In this document: positions 35,447 to 44,654 of the stretch, in pieces
How the letters are laid out: each line of letters begins with the position of its first letter
How positions within the stretch are numbered: the stretch's first letter is position 1
Assembly (NCBI RefSeq): GCF_009789575.1
Contig: NZ_CP046908.1
Location: 3,625,001 to 3,689,000 of the forward strand
DNA length: 64,000 nt
Origin: Stappia indica
GTDB lineage: Bacteria > Pseudomonadota > Alphaproteobacteria > Rhizobiales > Stappiaceae
Direction of reading: 5' to 3'
The notes under the pieces: generated by a model
What the model saw: the letters and a program-made list of their open reading frames with translations, nothing else
What the model was told of the DNA's origin: nothing
Database searches by the model: none
Translations under genes and position numbers: made by a program

Positions 35447-36112
35447 GTGTTCAGCCTTTCGCCCGCCTCCTCCAGCAATGTCTTCCGCAAGCGACGGGTC
35501 CAGCGCCTCAAGGCGATGGTCGCCGATCATGTCGCGGCGAAGGGCCGTTGCCGCATCGTCGATCTCGGCGGCACGCCGGAATTCTGGCACGTGTGGCGCG
35601 ACGAGATGAATTTCGACGGCGTCACCATCACCTGCATCAATCTCGGCTTCACGGCGGGGACGGACGGCAGCCTGCCGATCGAGCTGGTGCATGGCAGCGC
35701 CTGCGACCTGCCCGAGCATGCGGACAATTCCTTCGACGTCGCCTTTTCCAATTCGGTGATCGAGCATGTCGGCAGCTGGGCCAACAAGTCGGCCTTCGCC
35801 CGCGAGGCGCGGCGGCTGGCACCGAGCCACATGATCCAGACGCCGAGCTTCTGGTTCCCGATCGAGCCGCATGCGCGCTTCCCGCTGCTGCACTGGCTGC
35901 CCGATCCGCTGGTCTACCGGATCCACTTGGCCATGCGCACGGGCTTCTACCCGCGTGCGGCCAATCTCGACGAGGCGATGGTGTCGCTGGAGGATGCGCG
36001 CCTGCTGGACGGCCGGCAGATGCGCTATCTCTTCCCGGACTCCGAGCTGGTGACCGAACGGTTCATCGGCCTGCCGAAGTCGCTGATGGCGGTCCGCCAC
36101 GCCGTCTCCTGA
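35447..36112 (+). CDS. Class I SAM-dependent methyltransferase
   Basis: 221 aa. The SAM-binding motif I is RIVDLGGTPEFW near residue 38 and motif IV-like SFDVAFSNSVIEHVG is near residue 100, as in Methyltransf_11/25 proteins. Short hydrophobic blocks (FWFPIEPHARFPLLHWLPDP) in the C-terminal half are common in those acting on glycans or lipids. The GTG at 35447 with CGGGAGA upstream is the best start. The substrate is unknown. It is convergent with dapD. Confidence 0.87.
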   Translation: MFSLSPASSSNVFRKRRVQRLKAMVADHVAAKGRCRIVDLGGTPEFWHVWRDEMNFDGVTITCINLGFTAGTDGSLPIELVHGSACDLPEHADNSFDVAFSNSVIEHVGSWANKSAFAREARRLAPSHMIQTPSFWFPIEPHARFPLLHWLPDPLVYRIHLAMRTGFYPRAANLDEAMVSLEDARLLDGRQMRYLFPDSELVTERFIGLPKSLMAVRHAVS

Positions 36113-36155
36113 CGGCGCGGCGACACGCGAAAGCCAGCTGCGGTCATGGCCGCGA

Positions 36156-37016
<861 letters not shown>

Positions 37017-37168
37017 GCGCGCGTGTCTCCGGAAAATGTGCCTGGGAAAGCGTCTGAATTCGTCGCGCGGACCTAAGCGCCGCTCCCGCGCGAAGTCAAG
37101 GCCGGGACGCCTGCGGGTCGGGCCTGTGCCTTCGCATTTTTGCCTGTCGCGCGCAGGCTGGTTCCTGT

Positions 37169-38086
37169 ATGTGGCAGCGCATGGACTTGTGGATCCCCAT
37201 CACGGTTTTCGCCGCCTTCTGCCAGAACGCCCGATCCGCCCTGCAACGCCACTTCACGGCGCGGCTCGGCACGACCGGCGCCACCTTCGTGCGCTTCGGC
37301 TACGGCGTTCCCTTCGCGCTGCTCTACCTTGCCGGGCTGCATTTCGTCGGCGGCATGCCGCTGCCGGAGCCGAACGTCTCCTTCGCGATCTTCGGCATGA
37401 TCGGCGGCATCGCGCAGATCCTTGCGACCTTCCTGCTGGTCTACCTGTTCTCGCTGCGGAACTTCGTCGCCGGCACGGCCTATTCCAAGACCGAGCCGGT
37501 GCAGGCGGCGATCTTCGGCCTGGTGCTGCTGGGCGAGACGATCACGCCGCTGGCCGGCGTCGCCATCGCCGTCGGCGTGGTCGGGGTGATCTTCGTGTCG
37601 CTGGCCGGAAAGCCGGTGAGCGCGGGCGCGCTGCTGACGGCCCTGACCGGGCGTCCGGCGCAGATCGGCCTTGCCTCGGCGGCGATGTTCGGCATCTCGG
37701 CCGTGTGCTACCGCGCCGCCTCGCTGGCGCTGGGCGGTCCCGGCTTCCTGATGCAGGCCGGCTTCACGCTGGCCTTCGTCACCGCATTCCAGACGCTGGC
37801 CATGGTCGCCTGGATGGCCCTGCGCGAGCCGGACCAGCTGCGCGCCAGCCTGACCCATTGGCGCGGCGCCGTCTGGGTGGGGCTGGTCGGCGTTGCCGGC
37901 TCGGCCGGCTGGTTCACCGCCATGACGCTGGAAAAGGTCGCCTATGTGCGCGCGCTCGGGCAGGTGGAGCTGATCTTCACCTTCATCGTCTCGTGGTGGT
38001 TCTTCCGCGAGAAGCTGCAGCCGGGCGAAATCGTCGGCACGGTGCTGATCGCCGGCGGCATCGTGCTGCTGCTGCTGGGCACCTGA
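37169..38086 (+). CDS. EamA/DMT-family transporter
   Basis: 305 aa with about ten transmembrane helices in two EamA repeats. The second repeat ends [19 protein letters not shown], a typical EamA pattern. It is an inner-membrane metabolite exporter or importer of unknown substrate. The ATG at 37169 is taken; 37181 is a possible shorter start. It is divergent from dapD and convergent with the PhnA-like gene. Confidence 0.88.
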   Translation: MWQRMDLWIPITVFAAFCQNARSALQRHFTARLGTTGATFVRFGYGVPFALLYLAGLHFVGGMPLPEPNVSFAIFGMIGGIAQILATFLLVYLFSLRNFVAGTAYSKTEPVQAAIFGLVLLGETITPLAGVAIAVGVVGVIFVSLAGKPVSAGALLTALTGRPAQIGLASAAMFGISAVCYRAASLALGGPGFLMQAGFTLAFVTAFQTLAMVAWMALREPDQLRASLTHWRGAVWVGLVGVAGSAGWFTAMTLEKVAYVRALGQVELIFTFIVSWWFFREKLQPGEIVGTVLIAGGIVLLLLGT

Positions 38087-38092
38087 GGGCGC

Positions 38093-38617
38093 TCAGGCCT
38101 TCTTCACGAACTGGCAGAGGATGACGATCCGCTGGCCCTCGACCTTGCCTTCCAGATGGTTGGCATTGTCGGGGACGAGGGCGATCTTGCGCACCGCCGT
38201 GCCGCGCTTGGCGGTGAAGCCCGCGCCCTTGACCGGCAGGTCCTTGATCAACGTGACGGTGTCGCCGGACGCCAGCACCGTGCCGTTGCAGTCGACATGG
38301 ACGATGGCGTCCTCGCCGCTCGAAGCGCCGCTGCCTTCCTCGGCCCAGGCCAGAACCTCCGGCTCCAGCCAGGCGATCTCCAGCGCCTCGCGCGCCCAGG
38401 GCGCTTCCGGCAGGCCCTTCAGCAGGCGCCAGGCGAGGACCTGCACCGCCGGCTCGGGGCTCCAGATCGCCTCGGTGAGACACCGCCAGTGCGGCCCGTC
38501 CTGCGGTCCTTCCTCGACGCCCGCCCGGCAGACGGGGCACAGCGGCACGCTGTCCTCGCGCGGGGACACGGCAAAGGCGGAGGCGCCTTCGGCATTGCAA
38601 AGGGCACAAGATGTCAT
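38093..38617 (-). CDS. PhnA (YjdM)-like zinc-ribbon protein
   Basis: 174 aa. Two CxxC pairs (SCALCNAEG and PLCPVCRAG) form a zinc ribbon at the N-terminus; the C-terminal 70 residues are the PhnA domain: VHVDCNGTVLASGDTVTLIK and DLPVKGAGFTAKRGTAVRK. The name comes from alkylphosphonate operons, but direct phosphonate chemistry is not established for this family. Convergent with the DMT transporter, 6 bases apart. Confidence 0.9.
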   Translation of the reverse strand: MTSCALCNAEGASAFAVSPREDSVPLCPVCRAGVEEGPQDGPHWRCLTEAIWSPEPAVQVLAWRLLKGLPEAPWAREALEIAWLEPEVLAWAEEGSGASSGEDAIVHVDCNGTVLASGDTVTLIKDLPVKGAGFTAKRGTAVRKIALVPDNANHLEGKVEGQRIVILCQFVKKA

Positions 38618-38788
38618 GGGATGTCCTGTCGGCGGAGCATGGAAGTGAGGTCACGGGTGGCATAGGCCACCGGCGCCTCCGCGTCCAGCCGCACGAGCAG
38701 CGACACTTTTTCAGGTTCAGCGTTTCCCGTTCATCAGGACTTCGCGGCCGGCGCCGGCAAATCCGGCAACCGGCCCGTCCGTTCCGGG

Positions 38789-39805
38789 CTAGCCGGCGAA
38801 CCCTTCCACGACGATCTTGCCGCGCGCCGTGCCCGTCTCGATGCGCCGGTGCGCCTCGCGCAGGGTGCCGGCGTTGATCGGCGAGAGCGTTTCGGCGAGC
38901 GTGGTGCGCAGCCGGCCCGCGTCGATTTCTCCGGCGACGAAATCCAGCAGCCGGTGCTGCTCGATCATGTCGGGCGTTGTGAACATCGCGCGGGTGAACA
39001 TCAGCTCCCAGTGCAGGCTCGCCGCCTTGGTCTTCATCTGCTCCATCGGCATGGGCAGATGCGTGTCGTCGATGGTGACGATGGAGCCCTGCGGCCGGAT
39101 CAGCTCGACCGCATCAAGCCAGTGACGCATGTCGTTGAAGATCGCCACATGGTCGACACGCTCGATCCCGAGCGCCCGCACCTGCGGCACCAGCGGCTCG
39201 CGGTGGCTGACGACATGGTCCGCGCCGAGCTCGCGCACCCATGCGACGGTTTCCGGGCGCGAGGCGGTGGCGATCACCGTCAGCCCGGCGCGCTTGGCCA
39301 GCTGGATGCCGATGGAGCCGACGCCGCCGGCCCCGCCGATGATCAGGATCGACCGCCCCGCATCCGCCCCGTCCCGGTCGATGCGCAGCCGGTGGAACAG
39401 GGATTCGTAGGCGGTGATGGTGGTGAGCGGCAGGGCCGCCGCCTCGGCGAAGGACAGGCTCGACGGCTTGCGGCCGACGATGCGCTCGTCCACCAGATGG
39501 AACTCCTGGTTCGTGCCGGGACGGGTGATGTCACCGGCGTAGTAGACCTCGTCGCCGGGGCGGAACAGCGTGACGTCGGGGCCGACCGCCTCGACCACGC
39601 CGCTGGCGTCGTAGCCGATGACGCGCGGGGCGTCTTCCACCTTGTCCTTGGGCGAGCGCACCTTGGTGTCGACGGGATTGACGGCAACGGCGCGCACGGC
39701 GACGAGAATGTCGCGCCCCTGCGGCGCGGGCTTGGGCAGGTCGAGATCGATCAGCGACTGCGGATCGTCGATGGGCAGATAGCGGGTGAAGCCGACGGCT
39801 TTCAT
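38789..39805 (-). CDS. Quinone reductase-like medium-chain dehydrogenase
   Basis: 338 aa MDR-superfamily NAD(P)H oxidoreductase, of the zinc-binding-alcohol-dehydrogenase-family 1 type (TIGR02817-like) but without a full zinc site. The GroES-like N-terminus has AVAVNPVDTKVRS and GYDASGVVEAVG, and the Rossmann motif is IIGGAGGVGSIGIQLAK near residue 157. GAGG precedes the ATG. It is the second gene after the old yellow enzyme, so it probably acts on quinones or reactive carbonyls. Confidence 0.9.
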   Translation of the reverse strand: MKAVGFTRYLPIDDPQSLIDLDLPKPAPQGRDILVAVRAVAVNPVDTKVRSPKDKVEDAPRVIGYDASGVVEAVGPDVTLFRPGDEVYYAGDITRPGTNQEFHLVDERIVGRKPSSLSFAEAAALPLTTITAYESLFHRLRIDRDGADAGRSILIIGGAGGVGSIGIQLAKRAGLTVIATASRPETVAWVRELGADHVVSHREPLVPQVRALGIERVDHVAIFNDMRHWLDAVELIRPQGSIVTIDDTHLPMPMEQMKTKAASLHWELMFTRAMFTTPDMIEQHRLLDFVAGEIDAGRLRTTLAETLSPINAGTLREAHRRIETGTARGKIVVEGFAG

Positions 39806-39863
39806 GCAGGTCCTCATGGCGTGTCTGGGGAATTCGGGTGTCTGGTGTCGGGTGCGGAGCCGG

Positions 39864-40967
39864 TCAGGCCGCAGCACTCCAGGCCGGATAGGTCGAGTAG
39901 CCCTGCGCATCGCCGCCGAACAGCGTGGCCGGGTCGAACTGCGCCAGCGGCAGGTTCTCGCGCAAGCGCCGCGGCAGGTCGGGATTGGCGATGAACGGGC
40001 GGCCGAAGCCGACGAGATCGGCATGGCCGGCGGCAAGGATCGCCTGCGCGCGGGCCAGGTCGTAGCGGCCGGCGACGACGATGCGGCCCGAATAGGCCTC
40101 GCGCAGCGCGATGCGGAAGCTGTCCGGCGTCTCGGGCGCATCGTCCCAGTCTGCCTCCGCCAGATGGACATAGGCAAGGCCGATCCGGTCGATCTCGCGC
40201 GCGGCCATCAGCATGGTCGGCATGATCTCGTCGTCGGCCATGCCGCGCTGGGTGATGACCGGCGACAGGCGAAGACCGGTGCGGGCAGGGCCGATGGCGC
40301 CGGCCACAGCCTCCGCGACCTCGACGAGGAAGCGGATGCGGTTCTGCTGCGAGCCGCCGTAGCGGTCGGTGCGCAGGTTCGACGAGCGCCGCAGGAACTG
40401 GTCGATCAGGTAGCCGTTGGCACCGTGGATCTCGACGCCGTCGAAGCCGGCGGCCACCGCGTTTTCCGCAGCGCGCGCATAGTCGGCGACGATGCCGGCG
40501 ATCTCGTCGCTCTCCAGCGCCCGCGGCACCGGGCTCTCGGGCATGCCGGCCTCGCCGGTGGCCGGATCGACGATCCAGACCTTCGCATCGGGCGCCAGCG
40601 CGGACGGGGCGACCGGCTTGCCGTCGGCATGGAAGATCGCGTGGCTCATCCGCCCGACATGCCAGAGCTGCAGGAAGATGCGCCCGCCAGCCGCATGGAC
40701 GGCATCGGTCACCAGCCGCCAGCCGGCGATCTGCTCGGGAGAGTGGATGCCGGGGGTGAAGGAATAGCCCTGGCCTTGGGGCGAGATCTGGGTGGCCTCG
40801 CTGACGATCAGCGCCGCGCCGGCGCGCTGGGCGTAGTAGTCGGCCATCATCGCATTCGGCACGTTGCCGGGCTGGGTGGTGCGGGCGCGGGTCATCGGCG
40901 CCAGGGCGATGCGGTGCGGCAGCGACAGCTCGCCGAGGGTCAGGGGATCGAACAGGTTGGATGTCAC
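39864..40967 (-). CDS. Old-yellow-enzyme-type alkene reductase
   Basis: 367 aa FMN-dependent TIM-barrel ene reductase (NemA/OYE family). The active-site His/Asn pair lies in VEIHGANGYLIDQFL, the FMN-binding SNLRTDRYGGS follows, and GFGRPFIANPDLP is near the end. It starts with GTG and has AGGAG upstream. It reduces activated C=C bonds of electrophiles such as enones, maleimides or nitroesters. It heads an operon with the quinone-reductase-like gene and is divergent from a LysR regulator. Confidence 0.95.
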   Translation of the reverse strand: MTSNLFDPLTLGELSLPHRIALAPMTRARTTQPGNVPNAMMADYYAQRAGAALIVSEATQISPQGQGYSFTPGIHSPEQIAGWRLVTDAVHAAGGRIFLQLWHVGRMSHAIFHADGKPVAPSALAPDAKVWIVDPATGEAGMPESPVPRALESDEIAGIVADYARAAENAVAAGFDGVEIHGANGYLIDQFLRRSSNLRTDRYGGSQQNRIRFLVEVAEAVAGAIGPARTGLRLSPVITQRGMADDEIMPTMLMAAREIDRIGLAYVHLAEADWDDAPETPDSFRIALREAYSGRIVVAGRYDLARAQAILAAGHADLVGFGRPFIANPDLPRRLRENLPLAQFDPATLFGGDAQGYSTYPAWSAAA

Positions 40968-41065
40968 GGCAAGGTGTCTCCTGGACGTCGGGAAAGGATG
41001 CGGGAAGGTCCCGCAGGGTTCGTCCCGGATCTAGTCCTTGCGGGGATTTCGGATAATCGGCTAGC

Positions 41066-41087
41066 TTCCGAAATTATAATTCGGGAA
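41066..41087. promoter_or_regulatory. Palindromic operator candidate, oye-lysR region
   Basis: The arms TTCCGAA and TTCGGGAA flank an AT-only centre ATTATAA, directly before the lysR start and within the 132-base divergent region. LysR proteins typically bind dyads with a T-N11-A core in such positions. This is pattern-based only. Confidence 0.5.
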
Positions 41088-41099
41088 GGCCGAAGAAAT

Positions 41100-42020
41100 A
41101 TGCTCGACAACCTGGCATTGTTCCTGAGGATCGTCGAAAAGGGCGGCCTTGCCGCCGGCGGCCGCGATCTGGGCCTGTCGCCGGCCACCGTCTCCGAGCG
41201 GCTGGCTTCGCTGGAGCGGCAATACGGCGCGACGCTGCTGCTGCGCACCACGCGGCGGATCGCCCTGACCGACGAGGGGGCGGTGCTGGTGGAGGGCGCG
41301 CGGCGGTTGCTGGCCGAGGCGGAGGAACTGCAGGACCGCATCCGCCACGGGGCGGAGCGGATTTCCGGCCCGATCCGCATGAGCGCACCGGAGGATCTCG
41401 GCCGCCGGCGTATCGTGCCGATCCTCGACGCGTTTCTCGAGGAACATCCGGACGTGAGCGTCGATCTCGACCTGACCGACGGTTATGTCGATCTCGTCGG
41501 CCGGGGGATCGACCTGGCGGTGCGCCATGGCACGCTCGCCGACAGCACGCTGCGCGCGCGCTCGCTCGGCGGTAACCGGCGAGCGGTCTGCGCCTCGCCC
41601 GCCTATCTGGCGGCGCACGGGGCGCCGGAGCATCCGCAGGATCTCGCCCGGCACGACTGCATCCTGATGCGCTTCGGCGGCAATCTCGACCGGGAATGGC
41701 CGTTCTTCATCGACGGCGAGGTCCGCAGGATCGTGGTAGGCGGCCGGCGCGTCGCCAATGACGGCGGCCTCGTGCGGGAATGGTGCCGGCAGGGGCGGGG
41801 GATCGCGCTGAAGTCGATCCGCGACGTCGACGAGGACCTGGCGAGCGGGGCGCTGGTGGAACTGCTGGAAGGCTATGCGGCCGGCGGCACGGCGCTGCAG
41901 ATCGTCTATCCGCAAGGCACGGTGCAGCCGCGCCGGGTGCGCGTGCTGATCGACCGGCTGGCGAGCGACTTGTCGGTGTTTACCGATCCGCGGCCGCAGG
42001 CTCCCGGCGTGGGCGGTTGA
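41100..42020 (+). CDS. LysR-family transcriptional regulator
   Basis: 306 aa. N-terminal winged HTH (LFLRIVEKGGLAAGGRDLGL, SPATVSERLASLERQYGATL) and a C-terminal effector-binding domain starting near residue 90 (ISGPIRMSAPEDLGRRRIVP). It is divergent from the ene reductase operon and probably controls it. The ATG at 41100 has only weak upstream purines. The last 41 bases overlap the DUF817 gene on the other strand. Confidence 0.93.
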   Translation: MLDNLALFLRIVEKGGLAAGGRDLGLSPATVSERLASLERQYGATLLLRTTRRIALTDEGAVLVEGARRLLAEAEELQDRIRHGAERISGPIRMSAPEDLGRRRIVPILDAFLEEHPDVSVDLDLTDGYVDLVGRGIDLAVRHGTLADSTLRARSLGGNRRAVCASPAYLAAHGAPEHPQDLARHDCILMRFGGNLDREWPFFIDGEVRRIVVGGRRVANDGGLVREWCRQGRGIALKSIRDVDEDLASGALVELLEGYAAGGTALQIVYPQGTVQPRRVRVLIDRLASDLSVFTDPRPQAPGVGG

Positions 42021-42879
42021 CCAGCGACACCAGCACGAAGGAGATGATCATCAAAAGCACCCAGGCGTTCAGCTTGGCGAGCGAGACCAGCGTCCAGCCG
42101 TCGGCCTGGTCGGGATAGCGCCAGGCGCGGGCGAAGGTGCCGATATTTTCCGCCAGCCAGATGAACAGCGCGACCAGGAAGAAGCCGAGCACCAGGGGCA
42201 TGCGGTGGCGGTAGCGATAGACCGAATAGTGCACCCAGGTCCGCCCGTAGAGCAGGAACAGGGCGGCGAACAGGCCGAGCCGGATGTCGATCGTGTAGTG
42301 GTGGGTGAAGAAGTTCACATAGATCGCCAGCGCGAACAGCCAGGTGGTCCACAGCGGCGGATAGTGCGAATAGGCGAAGTCGAAGATCCGCGACACGCGC
42401 GCGAGATAGCTGCCGACCGCCGCATACATGAAACCGGAAAACAGCGGCACGCCCTCGATGCGGAAGAAGCTCTCCTCCGGATAGACCCAGGAGCCGGCCG
42501 CCGTCTTGAACACTTCCATCGCCGTGCCGACGACGTGGAAGATCAGGATGACCTTGGCCTCGTCGAGGGTCTCGAACCGGGCGGCCAGCAGCCAGACCTG
42601 GATCGCCAGCGCGGCGAGGAAGAGAAAGTCGTAGCGCGCCAGCGCGGCCCCGTCCGGATACCAGAAGCGGGTGGCGAGGATCAGCGCCAGCAGCAGCGCG
42701 CCATAGATGCAGGCATAGGCCTGCTTGACGCCGAAGGCGAGGAACTCGACTGCAGCGCGCGCCAGCACGCCGCCGCCGAGGCGCCGGTAGACGAAAGGGA
42801 GCGTCCGGTGCAGGGCCCGCTCCGTGCGGGAGGCCGCATTGGCCGGCCGCGCGAGCCGGCGCACGAGATCAAGTCGCAT
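41980..42879 (-). CDS. DUF817 family membrane protein
   Basis: 299 aa with about eight transmembrane helices. It carries the family features GTAMEVFKTAAGSWVYPEE and YAAVGSYLARVSRIFDF. Function unknown. It lies in the same orientation as the HAD/argB genes, 15 bases downstream of the HAD gene, and its 3' end overlaps lysR by 41 bases. Confidence 0.88.
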   Translation of the reverse strand: MRLDLVRRLARPANAASRTERALHRTLPFVYRRLGGGVLARAAVEFLAFGVKQAYACIYGALLLALILATRFWYPDGAALARYDFLFLAALAIQVWLLAARFETLDEAKVILIFHVVGTAMEVFKTAAGSWVYPEESFFRIEGVPLFSGFMYAAVGSYLARVSRIFDFAYSHYPPLWTTWLFALAIYVNFFTHHYTIDIRLGLFAALFLLYGRTWVHYSVYRYRHRMPLVLGFFLVALFIWLAENIGTFARAWRYPDQADGWTLVSLAKLNAWVLLMIISFVLVSLVNRPRREPAAADR

Positions 42880-42894
42880 CGCCCGTCTCCGCGC

Positions 42895-43632
42895 TCAGGC
42901 GCGCATCGCCCCATGCACCGCGTTGAGGAAGCCGGTCAGGTCGTCGGTGACGAAGTCGACATGGGGGGCGTTCTGCCCCTCCATCTCCCACTCCTCGCGG
43001 AAGACGTCGCGCGTGCCCTCGGGCACCAGGAGCACCGAGCGCATCCCCAGCTTGTGCGGCACCTGCAGGTTGCGGGCGAGATCCTCGAACATGGCGGCCC
43101 GCGCCGGCGAGACGCCGGTCTTTTCCAGGAACCGGTTGTAGGTCTCCAGGTTCGGCTTGGGCAGCAGGCCGGCGGCGACGATGTCGAAGATGTCGTCGAA
43201 ATGCTCGGAAATGCCGAGCCGGGCCGCGGTGCGCTCCGCATGCGGCCGGTCGCCGTTGGTGAAGATGTACTTCCTGCCCGGGAGCCGCGCGATCGCCTGG
43301 CCCAGCTGCGGATTGGGCTGCACCGGCGAATAGTCGATGTCGTGGACATATTCCAGGAAGGCGTCCGGCTCGATCTGGTGCTCGATCATCAGCCCGCGCA
43401 AGGTGGTGCCGTAGTCGCGGTAGAACGCCTTCTGCTTCGCCCGCGCCTCGTCCGCCGCCAGCCCGAGGTGACGCGCGATATAGTCGGAGATGCGCGCATC
43501 GATCTGCGAGAACAGATCGGAGCTCGGCGGATAGAGCGTGTTGTCCAGGTCGAAGACCCAGGCCTCCACGCCCGTGAAGACCCGCAGGTCCTGCTCGTGC
43601 GCGTGGCGGCCTTCGCGTTCGCTGACGGTCAT
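42895..43632 (-). CDS. HAD hydrolase, pyrimidine 5'-nucleotidase type
   Basis: 245 aa HAD phosphatase of the TIGR01993 type. Motif [21 protein letters not shown]; motif [16 protein letters not shown]; motif III Lys in [11 protein letters not shown]; motif [13 protein letters not shown]. Yeast SDT1/PHM8 relatives remove phosphate from pyrimidine nucleotides; the bacterial substrate may differ. The start overlaps the argB stop (ATGA), and this argB-HAD pairing is frequent in Hyphomicrobiales. Confidence 0.92.
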   Translation of the reverse strand: MTVSEREGRHAHEQDLRVFTGVEAWVFDLDNTLYPPSSDLFSQIDARISDYIARHLGLAADEARAKQKAFYRDYGTTLRGLMIEHQIEPDAFLEYVHDIDYSPVQPNPQLGQAIARLPGRKYIFTNGDRPHAERTAARLGISEHFDDIFDIVAAGLLPKPNLETYNRFLEKTGVSPARAAMFEDLARNLQVPHKLGMRSVLLVPEGTRDVFREEWEMEGQNAPHVDFVTDDLTGFLNAVHGAMRA

Positions 43633-44516
43633 GGGCGCAGCAAGGTCCCGGCGCCCTGGTCGGTGAACAGTTCCAGCAGAACCGCGTGCGGCACCTTGCC
43701 GTTGAGGATGACGACGCCCTCGACGCCGCGCTCCAGCGCCTCGATGCAGGTCTCGACCTTCGGGATCATGCCGCCGGAGATCGTGCCGTCCTCGATCAGC
43801 GCACGGGCCTGCGAGACGGTGAGCTCCTTGATCAGCTTGCCGTTGGCGTCGAGCACGCCCGGAACGTCCGTGAGGAACAGCAGCCGCTTGGCATCGAGCG
43901 CGCCGGCGATGGCGCCGGCGAAGGTGTCCGCATTGATGTTGTAGGTCTCGCCGTCGATGCCGGGGGCGACGGGGGCGACCACCGGGATCAGCTCTTCCTT
44001 CATGACCAGGCGCAGCACGGTCGGATTGACCTCCGCCGGCTCGCCGACGAAGCCGAGGTCGAGGATCTGCTCGATCGCCGAATTGGGATCGCGCACCCGC
44101 CGCTGCAGCTTCTCGGCCGTGACCATGTTGCCGTCCTTGCCGCACAGGCCGACCGCCTTGCCGCCCTCGGCATTGATCAGGTGGACGATCTCCTTGTTGA
44201 TCGAGCCGGCGAGAACCATCTCGACGATCTCGACCGTCGCCTTGTCGGTGACGCGCAGGCCGTTGCGGAACTCACTCTTGATGCCGAGCCGGTCGAGCAT
44301 CGTGCCGATCTGCGGGCCGCCGCCATGCACCACCACCGGCAGCACGCCGGCAAGGCGCAGCAGGGTGATGTCGCGGGCGAAGGCATTGCCGAGGGCCGGA
44401 TCGCCCATGGCGTGGCCGCCGTATTTCACCACCACGACCTGGTCGTCGTAGCGCAGCATGTGCGGCAGGGCGGTGGAGATGATCTTGGCGGGGTTGATCG
44501 GGGCGGTTTCGGTCAT
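43629..44516 (-). CDS. argB: Acetylglutamate kinase
   Basis: 295 aa; second step of arginine synthesis. N-acetylglutamate and ATP sites are visible in [23 protein letters not shown] and the SGGMIPKVE loop near residue 235. The ATG at 44516 ([11 protein letters not shown]) fits the usual alphaproteobacterial N-terminus; an upstream ATG (44543) adds 9 residues. It is coupled to the HAD gene downstream. Confidence 0.96.
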   Translation of the reverse strand: MTETAPINPAKIISTALPHMLRYDDQVVVVKYGGHAMGDPALGNAFARDITLLRLAGVLPVVVHGGGPQIGTMLDRLGIKSEFRNGLRVTDKATVEIVEMVLAGSINKEIVHLINAEGGKAVGLCGKDGNMVTAEKLQRRVRDPNSAIEQILDLGFVGEPAEVNPTVLRLVMKEELIPVVAPVAPGIDGETYNINADTFAGAIAGALDAKRLLFLTDVPGVLDANGKLIKELTVSQARALIEDGTISGGMIPKVETCIEALERGVEGVVILNGKVPHAVLLELFTDQGAGTLLRP

Positions 44517-44654
44517 GGACGCAGTGGCACCTCGGCTGGACATGAGGACGGCGGACGAGCATCCGCGCATCGACGAAGGTCTATAGCTGCTTTCGGATAT
44601 GGGCTCAATTGCGGCCCGGCAAGGACGGGCGGCGCGAAAGAGGTGGGAATACGG

